From Siphonodentalium dalli (lineage: Eukaryota; Mollusca; Scaphopoda; Gadilida; Siphonodentaliidae): 64,000 bases of DNA. Below the pieces are notes generated by a model, which was given only the letters and a program-made list of their open reading frames with translations, was not told the DNA's origin and made no database searches. Positions within the stretch are counted from its first letter, which is position 1; every line of letters begins with the position of its first letter. Location: positions 220,255,148 to 220,319,147 of the forward strand of contig CP136061.1 in assembly GCA_032622095.1 (NCBI GenBank). The letters are read 5' to 3'. The position numbers were made by a program, and so were the translations under genes. Shown here one piece after another: positions 21,481 through 32,814 of this stretch.

Positions 21481-22348
21481 CCAGCAACATGTTGTCAGAT
21501 GCACAAAGTGAATCATTTGTCGACGATCAAATACCCGTTTAAAAAGAAAGACCAAGTCGGATAAGAGACTATTTAAAAATGTTTAGCGGATGCTGCATCT
21601 GAAATTCGTGAATTTGAGGATATATTACCGGATCGTTTGAACTTTATGAAGTCGTTTTACCCGACTTTCAAAAAGAAATCTGGACGCGAATATGCGCCGA
21701 ACAGTCTGACGGCAGTTCGAAATAGTGTTGATCGATATCTGAGGGAAATAACTATGGAACAAGCATTCTCACATCGACTGAATTCCAATATATTAGGGCT
21801 TTTCCAGCTGTGAACAGAAAGCAAATGAAAATGGTGGGATTGGGTAGAGGGTCAAAGGCTGTTTCCGCGGAAGGAAAGATTATCTCACAGAAGGGCATAC
21901 TAGGAACCAGCACCCCGGTGGCACTTATCGACACGATTTTGTGGAGAAATATATTTTGTGGGTGTTGCATGGCAGGGACGAACATCATAAATTAAAGTGG
22001 AACGACTTAGTAATAAAGACAGATGAAGCAAACAAGCAGTACATTAAGTACCATGAACGTGATACCAAAAGCTACATGGCAACAGAGCATTTACTCCCAA
22101 ATTATATGCAACTCCTGAAAACCCAGAACAGTTCTCTGTCAAATTATTATGTTGTATACAATAAGCGACCTCTGAAAATGTGCATGGACGATTCGCCGTT
22201 ATATATACCACCAATCATTAGTGATTACACATCCAAGGAGGTTTTATATAAGTGTCAACCAATCAGCAATAATTTGTTAGGGCGCTTTGTGAAATTCCCA
22301 ATGGGTTCAGGAATGGTAATATTTAATCGTGAAGCTACCATCAACTAA
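21481..22348 (+). pseudogene. Crypton-type tyrosine recombinase remnant
   Basis: Cryptons are DNA transposons that use a tyrosine recombinase. The N-terminal helical domain reads 'EIREFEDILPDRLNFMKSF' and, after a lysine run, 'GREYAPNSLTAVRNSVDRY'. The catalytic domain begins near 21941 with HGRDEHHKLKWNDLVIKTD, holding the first active-site arginine in its usual GRxEH context, and ends with 'SNNLLGRFVKF'. The distal H-x-x-R and Y positions are not seen. At least two frame changes and a stop near 21811 break it. The pattern resembles animal Cryptons and the Crypton-derived KCTD1/QRICH1 group. Confidence 0.65.
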
Positions 22349-22373
22349 TCGGGCTATGTAATAAGTTCATTAA

Positions 22374-22502
22374 ACGTTTTACTGGTCCGTATCGGCGCGT
22401 ATTTTCGGACTCGACTGCAGATGGTGACTCGGTCCAATATTGACTTTGTACATTCTCCAGTGTCGTCCAAAAATACTGTCAGGTACGGACCAGTAAAACA
22501 TT
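22374..22502. repeat. Palindrome next to the Crypton
   Basis: ACGTTTTACTGGTCCGTA at the left is matched by TACGGACCAGTAAAACAT at the right, with a second pair (GTATTTTCGGAC and GTCCAAAAATAC) inside, separated by about 60 bases. It starts about 25 bp after the end of the Crypton frame and may be its end or a separate element. Confidence 0.6.
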
Positions 22503-23735
22503 TATAACCTTAAAATACTCGCTCTAGAGTTGTCAAGGAATCAGGAAGCTAACCATGTTTCAGAGTCAAGGAGCGAGTGCACCGTGGAATGCTAGATGTG
22601 ATGGATGAAATCTTATTTATTTGATTTGTACATCATATCTAAATAATTTAAACTGGTGAATTAATTGGGGCATGCAGTTCTGGGGTTTTCTAGATAAAAT
22701 TTGTCTGTGGGATAGCCCTGTCGTACACTTGGGGATTTATTTTAAAAAGTAAACACATTACCTATGATTTTTCTTGCTGGGTAAATATCACTGGAGTGGC
22801 ATGCAGGCTTCAATTCAGTGAATTAGGCCGAAACGTTAACATTGCGTCTATGGGGAAACCATTTAGTTCAGTGATTCCTCAATAATTGTTCGAGGGTTTG
22901 ATGAAATAATTTATACTTGTATTTTATGTCCCTTTTATATGCCTTCTTAGCGACGAAGAACTTATATATCAAATATTTGTCAAATGGATCATGTTTCATG
23001 TCACTTGTCATTGATCTCATATATTACATTTAGGTGTTTTATGCGTGTCATCATACATTTACGTTTCTTTTTCAACTTCGTATTGCAACTAACTCGCTTT
23101 GAAAACATTTCGTTAATTGGGGTCATAAGGGCTGCGAAATTGTCAGCCGCACTTTCAGTTCCGTTTTCAGATTCGAACGGTTCTATTCTGAATATCATCT
23201 GTTTAGTTTGAATGGCATTGCTATTGATCCGCAATAGCTTAATTTGTGATTTCAGCGGTTCATTTCATGGCGTAGCTTAGTTTGTTATCCTTATAAATGT
23301 GTTCCTTTGTGTGCACATTAACTTTGAATACAATTGGTGCAGAGCCAAATGGCTGTGATTGGAATATTAATTCGGTGATTTAATACAAAAATAAGCAACG
23401 TTTGAATTATACCGTTCAGTAATTAGAACATAGTCAACAACGACACAAGCCGTTGTACTGGCTGCTCGAGAAATTACCCAAGAAGATCCCTCGATGTCTT
23501 TCCATTTACAATACGCAGATGAAGATTTGCATAGCGAGATGAGATGTCTGCCGAATGAGTTAACCTGTGCATCCAAATTTAGGGATTAGAACATCTACTT
23601 TATACTCAAAATGATGAGTTTATTGGAGGAATGTTTGCTAAAAACGAACAGATTTAAATTGAAGAATTCTCCAGTTTGTTCAACAGCTATATGTTTTGAG
23701 CATAATCGCCCAATCAAAAGGACAAGGAGGAATAG
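22503..23735. other. No gene recognised
   Basis: Several short frames on both strands (for example 22984-23211 and 23234-23001 overlapping each other) are mutually shadowing and unrecognised. No repeat was identified. Confidence 0.4.
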
Positions 23736-24050
23736 ATCAATTTGTTTTATATTGATTATTGATAGTTATCCAATAACGAATTTCGAAAACCATTGTTATG
23801 TAAACAAAACTGTTAGTGATTTGCTAACAAATATCGCTTTGTCTGTATTAAGTTCAATTATTTTAATCTGAATATGATTTTCAGAATATTTTTCAATGCT
23901 TTGACATTTTCCAATATTCACCGTCAAAATTTGATTAAACAATGGCGACTAATTGAACACTTATCCGAAATTCCACTGTAACAGTCATGTTTACATAACA
24001 TTGATTTTGTCACGCGAAATCTCATTATAGGAGTGTCATTAAAGTTAATC
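23736..24050. mobile_element. MITE family A, copy 2
   Basis: Diverged copy of 14522-14870: ends match (ATCAATTTGTTTTATATTG at the left, reverse complement of AAAGTTAATC at the right) and the inner 'ccattgttatgtaaac' and 'gtttacataacattg' phrases face each other. Confidence 0.6.
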
Positions 24051-24202
24051 TATTTTTTCATGTGCTTGTTGATGATAGTTGTTTTACAGCTTTATGTTAT
24101 TTATTTCGCATGTATCCACTTACAAGGTATTGCATTCTAAATAAAATTTAGTTAATTATATACAGTCGACATTTATTTAGTTAGATTTAGTTAATAAATT
24201 TA

Positions 24203-24430
24203 GTTACTTTCCCACCGTAAGAGTATATGTATATATACGTATTGTGTTACCTTCCCACCGTAAGAGTATATGTATATATACGTATTGGGTTACCTTCCCA
24301 CCGTAAGAGTATATGTATATATACGTATTGGGTTACCTTCCCACCGTAAGAGTATATGTATATATACGTATTGGGTTACCTTCCCACCGTCGACCAATCA
24401 AAGAGTATATGTCCGTATTGGGTTACCAAT
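24203..24430 (+). repeat. 43-bp minisatellite, five units
   Basis: Units start at 24203, 24246, 24289, 24332 and 24375, each GTTACCTTCCCACCGTAAG followed by 'agtatatgtatatatacg'. The middle three are identical or nearly so; the last is rearranged. The unspaced tandem layout excludes CRISPR. Confidence 0.9.
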
Positions 24431-24954
24431 CAAATCACGGACTTTTAACTAACTTGTAGTAACTAAATATTTAATGGCTTCTCTCTGAAGCACGTGACAT
24501 TTTCAAACAATGAGAGCGGTGTCTCTCTTTGTCGTTGATAAAAAAAATGGCGGACGAATTTGTCATAAAATATTTAACAGATCCAAGTTATTTTGATATT
24601 TAACCATACTCTCGTTTATAATTCGCAACCAAGCATTCCTGAATGTTTCGCGTCATTCTGTATGCATCTTCCTGGTGTTATCGTACATTTAACTTTGTCC
24701 TGTCAACACAAAATCACAACTAAAAATCGATATATTCCATAGTTTCCTAATCTAATTTGACCAGTGGTGACATATTGGACTGACCTAGTAGTGGTGGATG
24801 TAGAACACTGCGAATAGTGCTTAATCACGTGTGTCAGTCTGAAGAAATTAGCTCTTCGCCACATTCGTCAAGTTGTCATTGAGTCGTGACATGATTGAAT
24901 TCGAAATTGAGTGACTGAGTCAATTCAAGGTGGAAAACGAACTCAATAGATTAG
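24431..24954. other. Unassigned; small ATG frame
   Basis: 24547-24603 opens with aaaATGGCGGAC, a good start context, and encodes 18 residues (MADEFVIKYLTDPSYFDI). No donor splice site is evident before its stop. I do not call it a gene. Confidence 0.25.
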
Positions 24955-25480
24955 TTGAATTACTCTGACTCATTTCAATGGAATGAACGTTGCTTGCAAA
25001 CTGTCTAGTGACTCGCGAGATGAGTTCCGAAGCAGCAAAATTGCGCGAATGGAGTACACCCATTTATCATTGACGTTGCAATGTAACGTTACTGTTAGGT
25101 CGTGGCGTCGAACATGTCATATTCCCACTATGAAGCTGTGAATAGTACAGTGAATCGAGTGAGTGAGTGACTGACTCAATGAGTTGAGTTGATTCAAGGA
25201 ATTGACGTTGCTTGCAGCCTATTGATTATTGTCATGATATCAATTCCGAAGATTGCCTGTGCTGCAAATCGGTACACCCATGGATTCATTAAATGACTTT
25301 TTCTGTTTGTTACGTCGATCAGCATCGATCAGTTATATTCACCAGATACCTGGACAAGAAAGACCAGAAAGTTCTAAGAGAAAGACTGAATCCAGCACGC
25401 ACAAAGCCACAATGTAACCTCGTAACATAGTATGTAAGCCACGCTGGTATATCTATTGCGACCATGAAGCTGTGATTGGC
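24955..25480. repeat. Diverged tandem duplication
   Basis: 'gaacgttgcttgcaaac' to 'gagtacacccatttatca' is echoed from about 25196 ('gacgttgcttgcagcc' to 'ggtacacccatggattca'). 'actatgaagctgtgaat' near 25124 is echoed at about 25459, so the second unit carries an extra ~115 bp. Confidence 0.5.
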
Positions 25481-25756
25481 TTTATTACTTCATTATTAGA
25501 GATGTATCAACACTGACAACAATAAAATACAACCTACATGTAGTTCGGTCATGAACGTAGTGAGTATCCTTCTATTCTAGTATTGGAAGCAGGAATGTGT
25601 GAAAGCGGTCATGTTGACCTAAATTCAACCCTCCTATTATTCTACAATTGTACACACCAAAGACATATTGTGTGTGAACAGAGTTGGTGTTGTGCGTGTA
25701 TACTCCTAGTGATTGATGCATGTGTTTACACACAAAACAAGTACAGCTACAAAGTA

Positions 25757-26699
25757 TGCTCTAATTAATCGACCCCATTAAAATGAGGTTGAAGGCCGGT
25801 ATTGACCACAGTCCTACCGCCAGTCAACCGCGGTCAAGTGATATCGCAGCGAATGATAACAGTTGCTTGCGTATCCACCAGTAATCTTACCGCGGTGACC
25901 AAGTAATACCCCATCGTTATTTTTTTTTGCGACCGACGCACACCACATACATATTTTTCGTGACCACCTTACATCCATTTATCATTTTTCGATGCACCAT
26001 GTTCATTATGTTCTGTTCGATCTAGAAATTTCGATACAAGTAAGCGTTTTTCAATCATAAATTTTTCAATTGATAAATACCATATTTAAACCGTCGGGTG
26101 TATCACGACACGACACGCCATAAAAAAAACACAACCTGTCTGGTGTGTTTATAATGACGACTTAAACAAATTTAATTCATATAAACATCGCATGAAGAAT
26201 GCAGTCTAACCATGAATGCGAGATGATGCCACAGTATAATTAGGGATGTAACGATACACTTGTTCATGATACGATATGAATCACGATACATGATCAACGA
26301 TAAGAAACATATCATCATACACTAAATTCCCAAATGAATACCGCCTGAATTATCATAACTAACATTTGTAGAACTGGAGAGAGAATTTATAATTGTTAGC
26401 TAGATGAGCTAAAATTACACATATAAATAGACATGTAAACTTGAGAGCAATTGCAGGTTTGGCTCATGTACACATGCCCATCTTAAGAAATGACTTGATT
26501 TACTGTATCGCGAATAGCCGATACACATGACATGATAACGATACGTGCATCGTTCGATATTTCATTGCGATAAATTGAATTCATGACGAATTATTACAGT
26601 CGTTGGTATAATTGACCGCAGCTTATCGCATGAATGCTGTCAACTACCGCGGTAATACAGGTGGTCAACCTTGTTAATGAGGGTCAATTAATTAGAGCA
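25757..26699. mobile_element. Non-autonomous TIR element, 943 bp
   Basis: Left end TGCTCTAATTAATCGACCC and right end (reverse complement) TGCTCTAATTAATTGACCC. TA dinucleotides flank both ends (25755-25756, 26700-26701). Inner arms also match around 'ggttgaaggccggta' and 'aggtggtcaacc', and several ACCGCGGT motifs recur. No transposase. A segment near 26244 ('gggatgtaacgatacac') looks like the start of another nested element. Confidence 0.7.
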
Positions 26700-26844
26700 T
26701 AGCTTTAATTCAACAGTGGTTCTAGATTTCCTTACATAAATGTGAGCTCAACTGCAATAGTCTTCTCTATTCATCTCTCCAAAAAGAGAAAGCCTGAGTC
26801 CCATGTTTCAGGTCGAAATTAGTATACACTAGGCCTTAAAAATA

Positions 26845-27231
26845 TAGTGATGTTTCCGGTAACCCGCCCACCCCTGGTCCAGACTTCCACCCCTACTAAT
26901 TTTATCAACACCTTGAACAAAAACGAACGCAATAACCGAAACAAAACAAAAATCAAATTTATCGACATCTGATTGTAGTAAAACTGTGCTTATCAGTCAC
27001 CGCTCTGGGTTTTTTTTACTGAAATTTGGGGTTTGGCGGCAACCTTGTGTATACGGGCCAGTTCAACAACCAGGTTTTTATTAATATTGCTGCCAGTAAT
27101 GTGATTATTGTTTTCTGTTGTACATGTACTGTATCATATGTTGTGCCATGTCAAAAAATTAAAAAGAAATTTAATTAATTTTCGCTCACTCGACAATACT
27201 ATTTTTCCATCCGTGTCCGGAAACATCACTA
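26845..27231. mobile_element. Small TIR element, 15-bp ends
   Basis: TAGTGATGTTTCCGG at the left returns as CCGGAAACATCACTA at the right. The 387-bp interior has no coding signal. The target duplication is ambiguous because the flanks are A/T. Confidence 0.55.
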
Positions 27232-27958
27232 TTTGATTTTATGCGTGAGGGTGGTTTCGCAACTCACATATAGAGTTACGACTACATTTAGCTATTCGTA
27301 GTTGTAAATTATAATTACTGTATACAGTATTTTCATAAATAATCGATACAATATCTATCTACAAAGTTCTCATTTTCATTTATATAACTCTCCAACTAAG
27401 ATTGTCGAAAATGACAACCACATTAACTGTACCAGCCCAGAAAACACAACGCTCGCACTACGAACAAATGTAAATAGTTACTACTCTATTCGGGACGAAT
27501 CATTTGATGATAGACATACGGCACTGATTCGGCCGACAATAGTTATTACATGTAATTCTATAATAGCAATGACTCTGCTTTCTGCATATTCGGATATAAA
27601 ATTTATGAAAATAACTAATGTTGGCATGAGAATTTGCTATTTCGTTCTGAACACCCCAGCGTGTTGTTTCACATCACTTTAGTATTGTATTTCACAGTAG
27701 GTGAAATTCCTAGCACGAGACTACATTATTTAGGCAACATGTGTGAGCCGATAACGCCATAAACATGAATTGACCACCCAGGGAAGATGTTATTATCTTT
27801 GGCAACGTAAAGCGAAATCGGCCAACATAATCGCTTAAGTCGTGTAACCTCAAGCTGGGAACATCACCTATTGCGAATCGGTTATTAATGGACATGTATC
27901 AAATATGGTCTCTTTGTAGACATGCGTTATATAGTTACCGCGGAGTATAAAACATTTT
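27232..27958. other. No gene recognised
   Basis: A short minus frame (27895-27710) is not recognised and no repeat was identified. Confidence 0.4.
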
Positions 27959-28358
27959 AGACTCCTATCCGGAAATTCTTCTATCGATTAATATTGATTA
28001 TATTTCGAATATTTTCTGGTCTAAAAACATGTGGTTGTTTAGCTAACGAACAATAGTGGTTACTGTTAACAGAGACCAGAAATTTTATTGTGTAATTTTG
28101 TTACAAATAAACATTAATTAGACTCATTATCGCTTATAACTATGGAATGAAACAATACAAACCATCAATCTGGGACATTTCACGTTGGCACGTCGCTTTG
28201 GGAACACCCGAATAATCTCTATCGCTATATGGTATCGCCTGAATGTTCTGTTCTAAAAATAAAACAATAAAGTGTCCCATTTAATCATCTCAACTCATCA
28301 TAAAATATTCGAAATAAAATCAATATTAATTGATAGAAGCGTTTCTGGACACGGGTCT
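27959..28358. mobile_element. MITE with ~60-bp TIRs
   Basis: The left arm includes CTTCTATCGATTAATATTGA then 'ttatatttcgaatatttt'. The right arm contains the reverse complement with few differences ('aaaatattcgaaataaaatc', then 'aatattaattgatagaag'). About 280 bp lie between, with no protein. Confidence 0.65.
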
Positions 28359-30337
28359 TCAGTTCATATGTATTATGTTGTACCGACGCAACAATTTCAA
28401 ATTTGTTATTTAAAGAGATAATCCATCTTTAACTAACAATATATTGTTCTGTTGTTTATTTATTATGTGTCACAAGATTCCCAGACAGAATTAAAAACAA
28501 AAATCATCCGGATAGAGCTTACATTATTTGTGCGACTTATGTGCCAGGATTCCGTCTGTTTGTCCATTGGAATATTCCCAGAACAATTTGGAAGTGATAG
28601 CATGTCAATACAATTTCCACGTTAGTCTGGCGGGACGAAACCCTTCATTGGGGACAATGGAACCGGTGCCGTGAGATACAGGTGTATTATCCACCGGTAC
28701 TGTGATCAATATCAATCTCTATAATTATCGAGGACTAATATGATTCAATCGCGCGATAGATATCCACACAACAATGTCGGCTCAGTCCTAATTCAGCTTC
28801 ACTTCCGCCGATGTGTCAATGTGTGTTGTTTGGGAACGTAACTTAAATGATTGGGAAGACTCCGGCTCTTTGCACAATGCAAGTGCAGACGGATTGCACT
28901 TCTCTGGGACGGAACATGGATTTAGTGCTAACTGCCAACTTAGCCCTTTCTACACTAACCAGATGATCACACTCAATGATATAACAGTCACCCGATCCGC
29001 TTAGCATTATCAGATATAAATACGTAATAACGGTCATTTGTACCACATATACATACTTAATTGTGTACCGTATACGCCCATCGAGCCCACCATTACGTTA
29101 TATAAATCGTAATACTGAAATGACCACAACACAACATGATTATATTGACGATTTTAAAAAGCGGCTCTTTTAAAGGGCATTTTTCCGAAGCAAAATAAAT
29201 TGACTAAATAACGGAGACATTCAGAGCTTAATTTATTTTGTTTAATTAAATTTGAAGAGCGTTTTTGAAAAAGCGTTTTTTATCGAAGAGGTGATTTTAA
29301 AAAATGACCCCAAACCTCCTCCAAGCCCACCCACCTAACATAATATACGATCAACGTTGATCATTTGTGGTGTTTTAGATTGTTTCAGAGATCTCCGTTA
29401 TTTCGTCGTTCTATATTGGCATTGCTAAATTGCTATGATGCTGGTAGGGCAAAGCGATGATATTAAGAAAAAAATACCGTTATATTTCCTAAAGTTGTAA
29501 TTTTTGCGGTGTTTGGCTAAGTTTAATACTTGAGCTACCTTTCTACGATCATTATATGTCCCAAAAAGACAGCCATTATTAAACTATTTCACAATATACA
29601 TGTTTTCGAATTGTTCAGATCAGCCAAACACTAAACGATAAGATGACAACTTTCAATACAATAACAGTACTCGTTCTTAATACTCAGCAAGACCCACCAT
29701 AGCAAATTAGCAAGTCACTTAATCTGAGTGGTATCACACCGACCATTCGAAAAACTTGCATCTGTGTTGCCAACCGCGCTTCTACGACGATACAAAAGCG
29801 AATATCCTAGTTGTATGTTCCAATATGTACTACGAAATCGACAGAAATAGAGTGTTTTAATTTATTTTGACAGAATGGAACGTTTGGTATAGTTTTATAT
29901 TCAATCAATTACTCGATATTTGTCGGGTTGAATTCGATACAATTATGTATATTTCGTCAAAGCATTGGGGTAGAGCTAGGCTGCAGAAACAGCCCGAGGT
30001 CCCACCTTTGAAACATAATTTTTCACAAATGTATCGGAATTTAGCAACACGATTGAGTACTTCTTCGTTGATTTTTTCGGATTCCTATATATAGTCAAAC
30101 CTTCCTGTAACCACCTTGCATGCGTTGAAACGAATATTCATACTTTCGCCAATTTCCATAAATTGAGTGGATTTCGGAACTGGGTATCTCGAAAAAATGT
30201 TCGGCAATGCTTCTTTGTGACCAACAACCAACAAGCTATGTTGCAGAATTCTATTCTAATTATAACTTAAGTAAATAACGCGTGTATGTGTCCGAATCGA
30301 TGTCTAAAGGGTGACTATTTCGTTTCCAGAACGAGAT
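28359..30337. other. No gene recognised
   Basis: About 2 kb without identified repeats. The frames at 28813-29004 (plus) and 29046-28843 (minus) overlap each other, and 29867-30094 is unrecognised. A 'gaccccaaacctcctcc' segment near 29307 is pyrimidine-rich but has no assigned role. Confidence 0.35.
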
Positions 30338-30546
30338 GTACAGTAATGCCCTAAGTAATCGACTCCTTAAACACAGCAGAATTATGGGTAACTTTTCAGG
30401 ATTTAGTCGGAAATATGGCTTGTTGCCATTCACCGGAAAGCTCTTTTCCGATGAATGGCAACAAGCCATATTTCCGACTAAATCCTGAAAAGTTACCCAT
30501 AATTCTGCTGTGTTTAAGGATTCGGTTACTTAGGGCATTACTGTAC
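30338..30546. repeat. Near-perfect 209-bp palindrome
   Basis: The arms 30338-30439 and 30445-30546 are reverse complements with three mismatches in about 102 positions; the loop is 5 bases. Weaker inverted similarity continues outside for about 25 bases on each side. It probably is a young foldback element or a local inverted duplication. A transcript through it would form a long double-stranded RNA hairpin. Confidence 0.95.
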
Positions 30547-31096
30547 TCTAACCCGTCTCGTAATGAAATGACACATTCGACAATCATATTATTCAAATCA
30601 TCTGATATACGAGTCCCATGATTATGTTGTTGAATTATGTAGCATGATGCACTTGGCAAGGACCTGGTTGTCCCGTATCGATGGGTCGCATTCAGGGTTG
30701 TAGAAACATTTTGTAAGGGACTCTGCTTTCATTGAACAGATTTTCTCAATCGAATTTATTTGCTTGAAAGAATTTAGCGTTTAAACACGTTGAGTGCAAC
30801 GTCCCAAGGTTGCCACTACGACTTATCTCATAGCGGTTTCCATGTCATGTAACTGACAAACGGAAGCAGTGTAATAGGTCGAAACGCAACGAAAACCCTC
30901 CTCAGTAAATCAGAACAGTGATTTAATCAAATAAATTGTGTAACTCCCCGACATCATTTATCATTCAACTGAAGTGAGCACCATCACCACATATATTCTC
31001 CCCAAAATATGTCCCATGCAATAATATCGAGTTGACAATGAGTGACACAACAGAGAGAGTCGTGTACTGTCTATGGGCAAATATACTGGATTTTGG
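30547..31096. other. No gene recognised
   Basis: Unassigned sequence before the tandem duplication. Confidence 0.4.
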
Positions 31097-31279
31097 TATT
31101 CAATCGACTGGCAATGTGTTAGATATGTATATATCAGAATGTTCATATATTTTCAACTTATCATATATCACACATCTTATTTGTCCACTCTTATTATCTA
31201 ATTCTCTCTCTTTCCCTCTCACTTGTTCTCATATTATATCTCTGTTCTCATTTATAAAGATTACCAAACAGTAAATGTT

Positions 31280-32188
31280 TGACACATAAAAGACGCAGAA
31301 GGTATCATGCATACAAACAACCAAAACAACTCAAATATCCTAAATAACCAATTTTTTAAAACTGTTCTCACCAAGAAACCCTCTCACTCTGTAACAATTC
31401 TCACTTTGGACATCCTAACACGGATAAAATAGATATCACAAGGGAAGGCATATTTAAACTCCTATCCAATCTTAAAATAAAGAAAGCCGCTGCAACAGAC
31501 ACTATTAAACCAATCATTCTGAAACAACTCCGCTACAAAATTGCCCCCTTCTTATTCTTATCTTATTCAGAAGACTTTGGAAGAGGGCATCCTCACACAT
31601 GACTGGACAAAGGGTAATGTGTCTACAAGAAGGGTGATAAAAACCCCGGAAACTATAGACCCCTTATCATCCTTACCTGTATCATCTCTAAACTAACCGA
31701 GCACATCATTGCATCTAACATCACTAAACATCTATAAAATAAGATCCTCTCTGATCTGCAACACGGCTTCTGTGAAAAAGAATCATGTGAAGCACAACTC
31801 GTGCAATTACCTGATGATCTCCCGAGACGCCTTGCTGCAAATCAGAAGACCAGATCTTATTATACTAGATTTCCGTCAGTTCTTTGACAAGGAAAATAGT
31901 GGCAAATTGCCCTATAATCTTGAACATTATAACATTATGACATTGGTGGAACCATATTAAATTACATCAAAGCATTACTCAACAACAAAAACCAGTTCGT
32001 TGTCATGGAATGAGATGCATCCTCAGAAGTAACATATGGGGTACCACAAGGTTGTGGTCTGAGTAAAAATAATTCTTCTCTACATCAACGACTTACCAAA
32101 GCACATTACCTCTCAAACTCGCATATTTTCTGATGAAATTGCATTATACAACACAATAAATAGTTCAAAAGATTGTGAACTACAAAAC
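31280..32188 (+). pseudogene. LINE reverse transcriptase fragment, unit 1
   Basis: Fragments across three frames give a non-LTR RT: 'LEEGILTHDWTKGNV', 'SDLQHGFCEKESCEAQLVQL', 'ADLIILDFRQFFDKE'-like text with LIILDFRQFFDKENSGKL, then GVPQGCGLS, and RIFSDEIALYNT at the catalytic box, where the two usual aspartates read D-E. The order fits the jockey/I/CR1 group. Many stops and shifts; inactive. Confidence 0.75.
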
Positions 32189-32190
32189 TA

Positions 32191-32615
32191 CAGTACCAGT
32201 CAGAAGAAGTGGCATATTGATGCGCCTTTTATTGCGATACTGAGCGCGATTAATTTCGAAAAAGGCGCGATTACAGCGCAATACCAAAATATTGCGATAT
32301 TAAGCGCACTAAATTTCATACAAACCCGATAGTGTTATATTTATATTAGACAAATACTGTGCATATAGTGTACATATAGTGTATATATAGCATTTACAAC
32401 TGTAATTATATACAAATCTAAAACATTGTCTCTATAGTTATGCAATCAACAATATAGAAGCAATAATTTGATTTAAATGTCACAATTTTGAGCGCAAGAT
32501 GTCGCACTATTAAGCGCGAAATATTGCGATATTATTAGCGTTTCCTCTTGCAATATTATTGCGATATTGGGCGCGAAAATAGCGCGCTAAATATACCACT
32601 TCTTGACTGGTACTG
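32191..32615. mobile_element. Tc1-type MITE, copy 1
   Basis: Ends CAGTACCAGTCAGAAGAAGT and, reversed, CAGTACCAGTCAAGAAGTGG, flanked by TA on both sides (32189-32190, 32616-32617). CAGTACCAGTCA ends with TA duplication are typical of Tc1/mariner elements. The 425-bp interior is built of repeated 'attgcgatattaagcgcg'-like phrases, very rich in GCGC. No transposase. It interrupts the LINE frame precisely at a TA. Confidence 0.85.
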
Positions 32616-32814
32616 TATCTGTACAAACTACAGGTATTCAATCGACTGGCAATGTGTTAGATATGTATATATCAGAATGTTCATATATTTTCAACTTATC
32701 ATATATCACACATCTTATTTGTCCACTCTTATTATCTAATTCTCTCTCTTTCCCTCTCACTTGTTTCATATTATATCTCTGTTCTCATTTATAAAGATTA
32801 CCAAACAGTAAATG

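Noticed and set aside
24203-24430. CRISPR-like regular repeats
   Set aside because: Units are contiguous 43-bp tandem copies with no unique spacers, in an animal genome.
24547-24603. 18-codon frame with good ATG context as a first exon
   Set aside because: No donor site before the stop and no supporting downstream exon.
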